Shown here: in pieces, positions 13,760-22,360 of the stretch
Position numbering within the stretch: the stretch's first letter is position 1
Layout: the number at the start of each line of letters is the position of its first letter
Assembly: GCA_945876285.1 (NCBI GenBank)
Contig: CAMCNO010000005.1
Span: forward strand, 1-64,000
Direction: 5' to 3'
Source of the DNA: an uncultured Clostridia bacterium
GTDB lineage: Bacteria > Bacillota > Clostridia > Oscillospirales > Oscillospiraceae
Length of the DNA stretch: 64,000 nt
Position numbers and translations under genes: made by a program
Notes under the pieces: model-generated
Database searches by the model: none
Seen by the model: only the letters and a program-made list of their open reading frames with translations
What the model was told of the DNA's origin: nothing

Positions 13760-14992
13760 ATGAAAAAAATGAAACGAATGTGCCGTGTCGTGGCGGCGCT
13801 GCTTCTGGCGGTGTGTCTGGTGGGGGCGGAGATGGCCCCCGTGCTGGCCGTCACCCAGGCGGAGATCGACAAACTGAAAAATGAGGCCAAGGACCTGGGC
13901 AACCAGAAAAAGGAACTGGAGGCCAAGCTGAAGGAACTGGCTGACGATAAGAGTAAGGCTTTGGAGAAGAAAAAACTCCTGGACCAGCAGATTGCCAACA
14001 CCTCCGCCCAGATCGGGAATGTGGAGGCCCAGATCGCGGATTATGCCAGCCTCATCACCCAGACAGAGGAGGAGCTGGCGGACGCGGAAAGGCGGGAGGA
14101 GGCCCAGTATGAGCTGTTCTGCCAGCGGGTCCGGGCTATGGAGGAGAGCGGAGAGGTCAGCTACTGGTCCGTCCTCTTCGGTGCCTCCAGCTTTACGGAT
14201 ATGCTGACCCGGCTGAACGACGTGAACGAGGTCATGGAGGCCGACCAGAAGGTCATCGATGACCTGAAGATCCTCCAGGCGGAGATCACGGAGAAGAAGG
14301 AGCAGCTGGAGGACAGCAAGGCTGAGCGGGAAGCCGCCAAGGCGGACCTGGTGAGCAAGAAGTCCGAGCTGGACAAGCAGCGCAAGCAGGCCATCTCCCT
14401 GGTCAATGAGATCAACGACAACGAGCAGGAGAACAAGGAGACGCTGGCCGCACTGGACGCGGAGGAGGACCGCATCCTGGCGGAGGCCCTCCGGCTGTCC
14501 AAGAAGCTGGCGGAGGAGCAGGCGGCTGCCGGGAAATCGCAGCAGTCCAACCCCGGCGGATACATCTGGCCGGTGAACAGCCGCTATGTCACCTCCACCG
14601 TGGGTGGGCGTACCTCCCCCGGCGGCATTGGCTCCACCAATCATAAGGGCACCGACATCGGCCGGGTGGGCTATACCAGCCCCATCTATGCCGCCAAGTC
14701 CGGCACCGTCATCGTGTCCCAGTATTCCAGCTCCTACGGCAACTATGTGGTCATCTCCCACGGCAGCGGCAACACCACCCTGTACGGCCACATGAGCAGC
14801 CGGAAGGTGCAGGCGGGCCAGTATGTGAACCAGGGTGACGTCATCGGCATCACCGGCTCTACGGGTCATTCCACCGGCCCCCATCTCCACTTTGAGATCA
14901 CGGAGAACGGCATGCGCATCAATCCCCTGAACCACGGCGCGCCGCCTTGCAAGGGCTATCTGACGGGTTACACCCTGTCCGGTTCCGCATAA
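13760..14992 (+). CDS. Secreted M23 peptidase / EnvC-PcsB-like hydrolase activator
   Basis: A 410-residue exported protein. It has a signal peptide (residues 1-30, cleavage near VLAVTQA), a long coiled coil (about residues 32-255, dense in Lys/Glu/Ala heptads), and a C-terminal M23/LytM domain with HKGTDIGRVG, a conserved YGHMSS and GPHLHFEI. The H-x(n)-D and HxH zinc ligands look intact, so it may be an active endopeptidase rather than only an activator as EnvC is. The operon with ftsEX argues that it is the cell-separation factor driven by FtsEX. Confidence 0.9.
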   Translation: MKKMKRMCRVVAALLLAVCLVGAEMAPVLAVTQAEIDKLKNEAKDLGNQKKELEAKLKELADDKSKALEKKKLLDQQIANTSAQIGNVEAQIADYASLITQTEEELADAERREEAQYELFCQRVRAMEESGEVSYWSVLFGASSFTDMLTRLNDVNEVMEADQKVIDDLKILQAEITEKKEQLEDSKAEREAAKADLVSKKSELDKQRKQAISLVNEINDNEQENKETLAALDAEEDRILAEALRLSKKLAEEQAAAGKSQQSNPGGYIWPVNSRYVTSTVGGRTSPGGIGSTNHKGTDIGRVGYTSPIYAAKSGTVIVSQYSSSYGNYVVISHGSGNTTLYGHMSSRKVQAGQYVNQGDVIGITGSTGHSTGPHLHFEITENGMRINPLNHGAPPCKGYLTGYTLSGSA

Positions 14993-15005
14993 AGCACATA
15001 ATTCC

Positions 15006-15043
15006 CCCTCCCGCTCCATACCATGGGGCGGGAGGGTTGTTTT
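15006..15043 (+). terminator. Terminator after the ftsEX operon
   Basis: 12-bp stem (CCCTCCCGCTCC / GGGGCGGGAGGG, one wobble) with a 7-base loop and a short T-rich tail. Its right arm also supplies the GGGAGGG ribosome site for the next gene, so the hairpin may tune that start. Confidence 0.75.
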
Positions 15044-15787
15044 ATGATCGCATTGTTGGAATGGGCCCCGCCGGAGCGGGGCAGACGGCGGAAAGCCGTT
15101 ACAGTGAAGGAGGAGAGCCTGCTGCACCTGCGGCTGTACCGTGCGTCGCTCCAGCGGGGACCCCGGACGCCGGAGGCGATCCTGCGCCGACGGGTGCTGA
15201 CGGCGGGGAAGCGGCTGCGGAAGCTGGGGGTCACCCAGGCGGTGCTTCCGGCAGGGTTTCCCTATGTTCAGGAGCTGGCCCGGTGCGGCCTGCGGGCGGT
15301 GTCCACCCTGTCCCTGCGGCGGGCCATGGCGGCGGACTGGGTCCGCTGGGCCCTGGAGGAGAAGGGCCGGAGCCCGGCGGGGGCCCGGGTGGCGGTGTGC
15401 GCCGCCCAGCTCACGGGCGAGGTGGTGCGGACTGTGACGGAGCTGTCCCTGCGGCACCGCTACGTCCTGCTGGACCTGCCCTACGGCGGGGAGGAGCTGT
15501 GCCGCCAGCTCCGGCGGGAGTACGGCGTGTCGCTGCTGCTGGGCCCGTCCAGGGAACAGCTGGAGGGGGCTGACGTCCTGGTGTTGTTCGATGCCCGGAC
15601 AGACCTGAAAAACCCGGCGGCGCTGGCTCTTTACGACGAGAGCCAGCCCCTGCCGCCTGTCAGCCTGCCGCCCGCCATGGAGGAGGCTCTGCCGCCGGGG
15701 GCGGACCGGGGACAGATGCTGGCGGCCCTGCGGGAGGCGGGCGTCCTGCGGCCGGGACAGATCGCCCTTGGAGGAGCGCGGGCTTGA
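15044..15787 (+). CDS. Hypothetical protein, Arg/Leu-rich
   Basis: A 247-residue protein that I do not recognise. It starts at the ATG after GGCGGGAGGGTTGTTTT. The composition is strongly Arg, Leu and Ala, with an N-terminal basic region (PPERGRRRKAVTVKEES) and a later part that alternates hydrophobic strands and helices in Rossmann-like fashion (ARVAVCAAQLTGEVVR; RYVLLDLPYGGEEL; YGVSLLLG; ADVLVLFDARTD). No membrane segment or signal peptide is evident. It reads out of the ftsEX operon and ends where the greA promoter begins. Codon use matches a high-GC host gene. Confidence 0.65.
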   Translation: MIALLEWAPPERGRRRKAVTVKEESLLHLRLYRASLQRGPRTPEAILRRRVLTAGKRLRKLGVTQAVLPAGFPYVQELARCGLRAVSTLSLRRAMAADWVRWALEEKGRSPAGARVAVCAAQLTGEVVRTVTELSLRHRYVLLDLPYGGEELCRQLRREYGVSLLLGPSREQLEGADVLVLFDARTDLKNPAALALYDESQPLPPVSLPPAMEEALPPGADRGQMLAALREAGVLRPGQIALGGARA

Positions 15788-15812
15788 CATTCTGAAACGC
15801 AGCCTCTATAAT
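15784..15812 (+). promoter_or_regulatory. Promoter of greA-lysS
   Basis: TTGACA at 15784-15789, 17-bp spacer, TATAAT at 15807-15812. The -35 box overlaps the last codons of the preceding gene. Confidence 0.85.
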
Positions 15813-15901
15813 ATTACGCTGTGATAATATAGAATAAGTATGTGCGGCGGGAAGTCCCTGTGATTTCCTCCGTCACAAGATAGCAGAAAGGAAACGACGA
15901 T

Positions 15902-16375
15902 ATGGAAAAAGAATACAAAATGAGTGCTGCCCGCGCCCAGGAGCTGCAGGAAGAACTGAATTACCTCAAGACCACCCGCTCTGACGAGGTGGCTGAGCAG
16001 ATCAAGGTGGCCCGGGGCTTCGGCGACCTGAGTGAGAACAGCGAGTACGACGAGGCCAAGAACGAGCAGGGCAAGCTGTATTCCCGCATCGCCGAGCTGG
16101 AGGAGATCCTGCAGCACGTCGTCATCGTGGACGAGAGCGTCGGTACCACCAACGAGGTGACCATCGGCTGCACTGTCACGGTGTCCGACGCCAGCGGCAA
16201 GACCCTGCCCGCCTATAAGATCGTGGGCTCTCAGGAGGCTGACCCCATGCACGGCATCATTTCCGAGGAATCTCCCTTCGGCAAGGCGCTGCTGGGCGCC
16301 AAGGAGGGCGACACCGTCACCGTGGAGGCTCCCCGGGGCGCTATCACCTACACGGTGCAGAAGATCGAACGCTAA
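15902..16375 (+). CDS. greA: Transcription elongation factor GreA
   Basis: A 157-residue factor that enters the RNA polymerase secondary channel and stimulates cleavage of backtracked transcripts. The N-terminal coiled coil has the tip acidic pair in the motif ARGFGDLSENSEYDEAKNEQ (residues 36-56), and the C-terminal FKBP-like domain ends GAITYTVQKIER. Length is normal. An AGAAAGGAAACGACG site precedes the ATG. Paired with lysS 12 bases downstream, a frequent arrangement in bacteria. Confidence 0.97.
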   Translation: MEKEYKMSAARAQELQEELNYLKTTRSDEVAEQIKVARGFGDLSENSEYDEAKNEQGKLYSRIAELEEILQHVVIVDESVGTTNEVTIGCTVTVSDASGKTLPAYKIVGSQEADPMHGIISEESPFGKALLGAKEGDTVTVEAPRGAITYTVQKIER

Positions 16376-16387
16376 GGAGAAGCTGAT

Positions 16388-17893
16388 ATGTCTGAACAGA
16401 AGAACAACCAGCAGGCCCAGCCGGAGCAGGATCTGAATCAGCAGCGCAAGGTCCGCCGGGAGAAGCTGGCCGCTTTGCAGGAGGCCGGACAGGACCCCTT
16501 CCAGCAGACCCGCTTCGACTGGGATGCCACTTCCCAGCAGATCAAGGACAACTTTGACGCCCTGGAGGGCCAGGCCGTGAAGGTGGCGGGTCGCCTGATG
16601 AGCAAGCGCGGCATGGGCAAGGTCAGCTTCTGCGACCTTCAGGATCGTGACGGCCGCATCCAGCTCTACGCCCGTCAGGACGAAATGGACGAGGAAGTCT
16701 ATAAGAAGTTCAAGAAGTACGACATCGGCGACATCGTGGGTGTGGACGGTGAGGTCTTCCGCACCCAGCGGGGCGAGATGAGCGTCCGCGCCAAGAACAT
16801 CACGCTGCTCTCCAAGTCCCTGCTGCCCCTGCCGGAGAAGTTCCACGGCCTCCAGGACAAGGAGCTGCGGTTCCGCCAGCGGTACGTGGATTTGATGGTG
16901 AACCCCGAGGTGAAGCGGAACTTCGTCGTCCGCTCCCAGTTCATCAAGTTCATGCGGGACTATCTGGACAACATGGGCTACATCGAGGTGGAGACCCCGG
17001 TGCTGAATACCATCGCCGGCGGCGCTGCTGCCCGTCCCTTTGTCACCCACCACAACACCCTGGACATCGATATGTATATGCGCATCGCCACGGAGCTGCC
17101 CCTGAAGCGGCTGATCGTGGGCGGCATGGACCGGGTGTATGAGATCGGCCGCATCTTCCGCAACGAGGGCATGGACCCCAAGCACAACCCTGAGTTCACC
17201 ACGGTGGAGCTGTATCAGGCCTACACCGATTTCCACGGCATGATGGACATTGCCGAGGGCATCATCTCCGGCGCCGCCCAGAAAATTCTGGGCACCTACG
17301 AGGTGGAGTGGCAGGGCGAGAAGATCGACCTGACCCCCGGCTGGCGCCGCCTGACCATGGTGGACGCCGTCCGTGAATACGTGGGCATCGACTTCGGCGC
17401 CATCACCGATGACGCCGAGGCTGTGGCCGCCGCGAAGGCCAAGGGCGTGGAGCTGGCGGACGCCGCTGAAAAGACCTGGGGCAACGCCCTGTATGCCTGC
17501 TTCGACCAGCGGGTGGAGGAGAAGCTGATCCAGCCCACCTTCATCACCATGTACCCCGTGGAGGTCAGCCCCCTGACCAAGCGCAGCCCCGCCGACCCCC
17601 GTCTTACCGAGCGGTTCGAGCTGTTCGTGTGCCACAGCGAGCTGGCCAACGCCTACTCCGAGCTGAACGACCCCATCGACCAGCGCCAGCGCTTTGAGAA
17701 GCAGGTGGAGCAGCGGGAGCGGGGCGACGACGAGACGGAGATGCTGGACGAGGATTTCCTGAATGCCCTGGAGTACGGCATGCCTCCCACCGGCGGCATG
17801 GGCATGGGCATCGACCGCTGCGTCATGCTGCTCACCGGTGCCGACACCATCCGGGAAGTCATCCTCTTCCCCACCATGAAGCCCCTGGATTGA
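16388..17893 (+). CDS. lysS: Lysyl-tRNA synthetase (class II)
   Basis: A 501-residue enzyme that charges tRNA-Lys. It has an N-terminal OB-fold anticodon-binding domain (VKVAGRLMSKRGMGKVSFCDLQD) and a class II catalytic core with motif 2 FRNEGMDPKHNPEFTTVE and motif 3 GGMGMGIDRCVMLLT. Length matches LysS. The ATG follows AAGGAGAAGCTGAT and the gene is co-transcribed with greA. Confidence 0.98.
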   Translation: MSEQKNNQQAQPEQDLNQQRKVRREKLAALQEAGQDPFQQTRFDWDATSQQIKDNFDALEGQAVKVAGRLMSKRGMGKVSFCDLQDRDGRIQLYARQDEMDEEVYKKFKKYDIGDIVGVDGEVFRTQRGEMSVRAKNITLLSKSLLPLPEKFHGLQDKELRFRQRYVDLMVNPEVKRNFVVRSQFIKFMRDYLDNMGYIEVETPVLNTIAGGAAARPFVTHHNTLDIDMYMRIATELPLKRLIVGGMDRVYEIGRIFRNEGMDPKHNPEFTTVELYQAYTDFHGMMDIAEGIISGAAQKILGTYEVEWQGEKIDLTPGWRRLTMVDAVREYVGIDFGAITDDAEAVAAAKAKGVELADAAEKTWGNALYACFDQRVEEKLIQPTFITMYPVEVSPLTKRSPADPRLTERFELFVCHSELANAYSELNDPIDQRQRFEKQVEQRERGDDETEMLDEDFLNALEYGMPPTGGMGMGIDRCVMLLTGADTIREVILFPTMKPLD

Positions 17894-17903
17894 CAAGACC
17901 CTG

Positions 17904-17938
17904 CCTGCGGACGGACGGCTCCGTCCGCAGGCCGTTTT
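17904..17938 (+). terminator. Intrinsic terminator after lysS
   Basis: 11-bp perfect stem CCTGCGGACGG / CCGTCCGCAGG with a 6-base loop followed by CCGTTTTC. Confidence 0.8.
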
Positions 17939-17961
17939 CAACACGAAAGGAGGGACCCGCC

Positions 17962-18723
17962 GTGGAGACCATCACCAGTCGGAGCAATCCCCTGTGCACC
18001 CACCTTCGGAAGCTGGCCTCTGACCGGGCTTACCGCCGCAGGAGCGGCGAGTTCCTCTGCGACAGCCCCAAGCTGCTGGAGGAGGCCCTCCTCCACGGTG
18101 GGGACCTGCGCACCGTGGTCGCCACGGAGGACGCGGCCCTGCCGCCCATACCGGCGGGTGTGCGGCTGGTAGCAGTACCGGCGGACGTGATGAAGTCCGT
18201 CTCCCCGGCCCAGACGCCCCAGGGTGTGCTGGCGGTGTGCGCCATGCGCCCCCCGGCATTGCCGGAAACGCTGCCCGGGAAGCGGTATGTGGTGCTGGAC
18301 GGCGTCCAGGACCCCGGCAACGTGGGCACCATCCTTCGGACGGCGGACGCCTTCCGGGCCGACGGGCTGTTCCTGGTGAACGGCTGCGCCGACCTGTACA
18401 ATCCCAAGACCGTCCGGGCCACCATGGGCGCGGTGTTCCGCTGCCCGGCGTGGAACTGCGATATCCCAGATTTGCGGCGGCTGCTGACGAATAGCAGCCT
18501 GCCCCTTTACGGCGCTGCCCTCCGGGCCGACACCGTGGACGCCCGTACCCTGGATTACAGCCGGTGCACCATCGCCATCGGCAGCGAGGGAAAGGGCCTT
18601 TCCCAAGCATTGCTGGCAGTCTGCGACCAGACCGCCCTCATCCCCATGAGCGACCACTGCGAATCCCTGAACGCGGCCATGGCGGCCACGGTGCTGCTGT
18701 GGGAGGCCGCGCGGAACGACTGA
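17962..18723 (+). CDS. SpoU-family RNA 2'-O-ribose methyltransferase
   Basis: A 253-residue SAM-dependent methyltransferase of the trefoil-knot type acting on rRNA or tRNA. Motifs: VLDGVQDPGNVGTILRTADAF (residues 113-133), NPKTVRATMGAVFR, IAIGSEGKGLS and IPMSDHCESLNAAMAATVLLWE at the C-terminus, which form the SAM-binding knot. An N-terminal L30e-like substrate domain is present. The GTG start at 17962 is chosen because AAAGGAGGG lies 8 bases upstream. RNA target unknown. Confidence 0.9.
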   Translation: METITSRSNPLCTHLRKLASDRAYRRRSGEFLCDSPKLLEEALLHGGDLRTVVATEDAALPPIPAGVRLVAVPADVMKSVSPAQTPQGVLAVCAMRPPALPETLPGKRYVVLDGVQDPGNVGTILRTADAFRADGLFLVNGCADLYNPKTVRATMGAVFRCPAWNCDIPDLRRLLTNSSLPLYGAALRADTVDARTLDYSRCTIAIGSEGKGLSQALLAVCDQTALIPMSDHCESLNAAMAATVLLWEAARND

Positions 18724-18739
18724 AAAGGGGGAAACGCCC

Positions 18740-19921
18740 ATGTCGGCATTGAAATACTGGGTATGGCTGGCGGAGTGCCGGGGCGTGTCCAATCAGACCC
18801 GGCTGGCGCTGCTGCGCCATTTCGGAAGTCCCGAGGATGTGTTTTACGCCGACGCGGGGGAAATTCTGTTGACAGAGGGCATCACCCGGGAACAGGCCAA
18901 GGCCCTGGAGGACCACAAGCTGGACAAGGCCGACAAGATTCTGGCGGACTGCCAGCGGCTGGGCCTGCGCATCCTGACGATTCAGGACGCGGAATATCCC
19001 GGCAGGCTCCAGAATATCTACGACCCGCCCTGCCTGCTGTATGTAAAGGGCCGCCTGCCCGCCATTGACGAGGTGGCGGCGGTGGCCGTGGTAGGTACCC
19101 GGGACTGCACGCCCTATGGCGTCGCCTGCGCGGAAAAGCTGGGCTATGGCCTGGCTAGCGGCGGAGCCGTGGTGGTCAGCGGCCTGGCAAAGGGTATCGA
19201 CGCGGCGGCCAGCCGGGGTGCCCTCCGTGCCGGAGGAATCACTGTGGGCGTGGTGGGCAACGGACTGGACGTCCATTACCCCTATGAGAGCCGCTACCTG
19301 TACGAGGACATCGCCGCGGCGGGCGCATTGCTCTCTGAATATCCACCGGGCACGGAACCTGCGGGAAGTCATTTCCCTGCCAGAAACCGCATCATTTCCG
19401 GCCTGTCTCTTGCCACGCTGGTGGTGGAGGCCCCGGAGCGCAGCGGCGCCCTCATCACCGCCGAGACGGCGCTAGAGCAGGGCAGGGACGTGTTTGCCGT
19501 TCCCGGCCCCATCGACGCGCCTGCCAGCGTGGGCTGCAACCGTCTCATCCGGGACGGCGCCGGGCTGGTGTCCGACGCCTGGGACATCCTGCGGGAGTAC
19601 GCGGGGCGGTTCCCGGAGAAGCTGAAGCAGGACGAGGCGAGGGAACAGCCCGCCGTTCTGGGCTATCAGGCCCGGCAGAAGGCGGAGCCGAAGCCCGTGC
19701 CCCCGTCTTTGGATTTGAACAAAAGCAGCCTGACGGACGACCAGCTCAACCTGCTGCGGGCCATGTCGGACGAGGAACCGGCTCTGGTGGACGACCTGAT
19801 CGAGCAGACCGGCATCCCCACCCGGCGGGTGCTGTCGGCGCTGACACTTTTGGAAATGGAACATATGGTGACACAGCACAGCGGAAAACGCTATACCCGT
19901 GCTGTGACCCTTTGTGAATAA
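18740..19921 (+). CDS. dprA: DNA processing protein DprA
   Basis: A 393-residue Rossmann-fold protein that loads RecA on incoming single-stranded DNA during transformation. Motifs: VAVVGTRDCTPYG, VVSGLAKGIDAAAS and SGALITAETALEQGRDVFAVPGP. An N-terminal helical domain (residues 1-75) and a C-terminal winged-helix (from about 335, LTDDQLNLLRAMSDEEPALVDDLIEQTG) complete the family layout. The ATG follows AAAAGGGGGAAACGCCC. It precedes topA, as in many Firmicutes. Presence does not prove natural competence. Confidence 0.96.
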   Translation: MSALKYWVWLAECRGVSNQTRLALLRHFGSPEDVFYADAGEILLTEGITREQAKALEDHKLDKADKILADCQRLGLRILTIQDAEYPGRLQNIYDPPCLLYVKGRLPAIDEVAAVAVVGTRDCTPYGVACAEKLGYGLASGGAVVVSGLAKGIDAAASRGALRAGGITVGVVGNGLDVHYPYESRYLYEDIAAAGALLSEYPPGTEPAGSHFPARNRIISGLSLATLVVEAPERSGALITAETALEQGRDVFAVPGPIDAPASVGCNRLIRDGAGLVSDAWDILREYAGRFPEKLKQDEAREQPAVLGYQARQKAEPKPVPPSLDLNKSSLTDDQLNLLRAMSDEEPALVDDLIEQTGIPTRRVLSALTLLEMEHMVTQHSGKRYTRAVTLCE

Positions 19922-19966
19922 ATGGCATAAATCGTGCGCCCTCTTGCGGGGCGCCTGGAGGTAAGT

Positions 19967-22312
19967 ATGGCAAATCACAGCCTGGTCATCGTGGAGTCTC
20001 CCGCGAAGGCAAAGACCATCGGTAAATATCTGGGCAAGGACTTTACCGTGAAGGCCTGCATGGGCCATCTGCGGGACCTGCCCAAAAGCACCATCGGCGT
20101 GGATGTGGAGAAGGATTTCGAGCCTATCTACAAGCCCATCAAGGGCAAAGAGGACATCATCAGCGACCTGAAAAAATCCGCCAAGGCGGCGGATACGGTC
20201 TACCTCGCCACCGACCCGGACCGGGAGGGCGAGGCCATTTCCTGGCATTTGAAGCAGCTTTTGAACCTGCCGGATGAAAAGACGAAGCGGGTCACTTTCA
20301 ACGAGATCACGAAAAAAGTGGTGCAGGAGAGCATTCAGGAGCCCCGGGACATCGACCAGAACCTGGTGGATGCCCAGCAGGCCCGCCGTATCCTGGACCG
20401 CCTGGTGGGCTATGAGCTTTCCCCCCTGCTATGGAAGAAGATCCGCCGGGGCCTCTCCGCGGGCCGCGTTCAGTCCGTCGCCACCCGCATGGTGGACGAC
20501 CGGGAGCGGGAGATCGAGGCGTTTCAGCCGGAGGAATACTGGACGCTGGACGCCAACCTCCTGGGCAACGACCTGAAAAAGGTGCCCTTCGCCGCCCGAT
20601 ATCACGGGAAAGACGGCAAAAAGGCCGAGCTGAAAAGCGAGGCGGAGGTGGACGCCGTCATCCGGGAGACGGAGAACAGCGTGTTCACCGTCAAGAGCGT
20701 GAAGCGGACCGACAAGCAGCGCAGCCCCTCTCCGCCCTTTACCACCTCCACCATGCAGCAGGAGGCATCGAGAAAGCTCTCCATGACTCCCCGCCGCACC
20801 ATGGCCATCGCCCAGCAGCTCTACGAGGGTGTGGACATCGAGGGCGAGGGCACCGTGGGTCTCATCACCTATATGCGTACCGACTCTCTCCGTATTTCCG
20901 AGGAGGCCATTGCCTCCGCCAGGGAGTTTATCGTGGGCCGCTACGGCAGGGAGTACTATCCCGCCAAGGGCGCCAACCACTACAAGGCCAAGGCCAATGC
21001 CCAGGACGCCCATGAGGCCATCCGCCCCAGCAACGTGAACTGGACGCCGGAAGAGCTGCGTAAGGACCTGACGGGCGAGCAGTATCGGCTGTACCGCCTG
21101 ATCTGGAGCCGTTTCGTGGCCTGCCAGATGGCCAACGCCGTGTACGACAGCGTGGCCGTGGAAATCGAGGCCAACAGCCACAGCTTCCGGGCCAGCTCCT
21201 CCAGCCTGAAATTCTCCGGCTACACCGCCGTGTACGAGGAGGGCAAGGACGACGAGAAGGAGGAGAAGGAATCTCCCCTGCCCGCCCTGCAAGAGGGCGA
21301 GACCCTGGCGTTGAAGGATTTCGCCAAGGACCAGCACTTTACCCAGCCCCCTGCCCACTACACCGACGCCTCCCTCATCCGCGCCATGGAGGAGCAGGGC
21401 ATCGGACGGCCCTCCACCTACGCGCCCACCGTGTCCACCATTCTGGACCGGGAGTACGTCATCAAGGAGGGCAAGTACCTGCGCATCACCAACCTGGGCC
21501 GGGTGGTGACAGAGCTGATGAAAGACAAGTTCACCGACATCGCCGATTTGAAGTTCACCGCCCACATGGAGCAGAAGCTGGACTCCGTGGAGGAGGGAAC
21601 CACCCCCTGGAAGGGCGTCCTGCGGGATTTCTACGGCGATTTTGAGGACCACCTGAAAAAGGCGGAGCAGGACCTGGAGGGCGTGCGCATCAAGGTGCCC
21701 GACGAGGTCAGCGAGGAAGTCTGCCCGGAGTGCGGGCGGAACCTGGTGGTGAAATCCGGCCGGTTCGGCCGCTTCCTGGCCTGCCCCGGCTACCCCGAGT
21801 GCAGCTTCACCATGCCCCTGGTGGTGGAGATGCCGGGCCGCTGCCCCAAGTGCGGCGGACGTATCATGAAGCGCACCGGCACCAGCAAGAAGACCAACAA
21901 GCAGTACACCTACTACTGCTGTGAGCATACCAACAGCAAGGACGAGGCCGCCAAGTGCGACTTTATGACCTGGGACGTGCCGGTAAAGGACGACTGCCCG
22001 GTCTGCGGCCATACCATGTTCAAGAAGGCCGGCAAGGGCTTTAAGAAGCCCTTCTGCATCAACAAGGCCTGCTCCAACTTCCTCCCCGAGGAGAAGCGAG
22101 GCTATCCCAAGCCTGCCGCCAAGGCGGAAAAAGCGGAGGGTGAGGCCCCCGCGGCGAAGACCGCCGAAAAGAAGCCCGCGGCAAAGAAAGCAGCCACGAA
22201 AAAACCTGCGGCGAAGAAGACTGCCGCCAAGAAAACGGCAGCGAAGAAGACTACGGCAAAAAAGCCTGCCGCGAAAAAGACGGCTGCCAAGAAGACGGCT
22301 GAAGAGACTTAA
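19967..22312 (+). CDS. topA: DNA topoisomerase I
   Basis: A 781-residue type IA topoisomerase that relaxes negative supercoils. The TOPRIM domain is at the N-terminus (LVIVESPAKAKTIGKYLG; acidic DPDREGEAISWHL), and the active-site Tyr is in LITYMRTDSLRIS. Three C-terminal zinc ribbons begin CPECGRNL, CPKCGGRI and CPVCGHTM. After these comes a tail of about 60 residues made of repeated AAKK/KKPA units (bases 22140-22310), a histone-like DNA-binding extension seen in some high-GC bacteria. The start at 19967 follows TGGAGGTAAGT. Confidence 0.97.
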   Translation: MANHSLVIVESPAKAKTIGKYLGKDFTVKACMGHLRDLPKSTIGVDVEKDFEPIYKPIKGKEDIISDLKKSAKAADTVYLATDPDREGEAISWHLKQLLNLPDEKTKRVTFNEITKKVVQESIQEPRDIDQNLVDAQQARRILDRLVGYELSPLLWKKIRRGLSAGRVQSVATRMVDDREREIEAFQPEEYWTLDANLLGNDLKKVPFAARYHGKDGKKAELKSEAEVDAVIRETENSVFTVKSVKRTDKQRSPSPPFTTSTMQQEASRKLSMTPRRTMAIAQQLYEGVDIEGEGTVGLITYMRTDSLRISEEAIASAREFIVGRYGREYYPAKGANHYKAKANAQDAHEAIRPSNVNWTPEELRKDLTGEQYRLYRLIWSRFVACQMANAVYDSVAVEIEANSHSFRASSSSLKFSGYTAVYEEGKDDEKEEKESPLPALQEGETLALKDFAKDQHFTQPPAHYTDASLIRAMEEQGIGRPSTYAPTVSTILDREYVIKEGKYLRITNLGRVVTELMKDKFTDIADLKFTAHMEQKLDSVEEGTTPWKGVLRDFYGDFEDHLKKAEQDLEGVRIKVPDEVSEEVCPECGRNLVVKSGRFGRFLACPGYPECSFTMPLVVEMPGRCPKCGGRIMKRTGTSKKTNKQYTYYCCEHTNSKDEAAKCDFMTWDVPVKDDCPVCGHTMFKKAGKGFKKPFCINKACSNFLPEEKRGYPKPAAKAEKAEGEAPAAKTAEKKPAAKKAATKKPAAKKTAAKKTAAKKTTAKKPAAKKTAAKKTAEET

Positions 22313-22360
22313 GACAGCGCTTGTCCCTTTGCGGGACATTCCAATAAAGGAGAATCCCCT

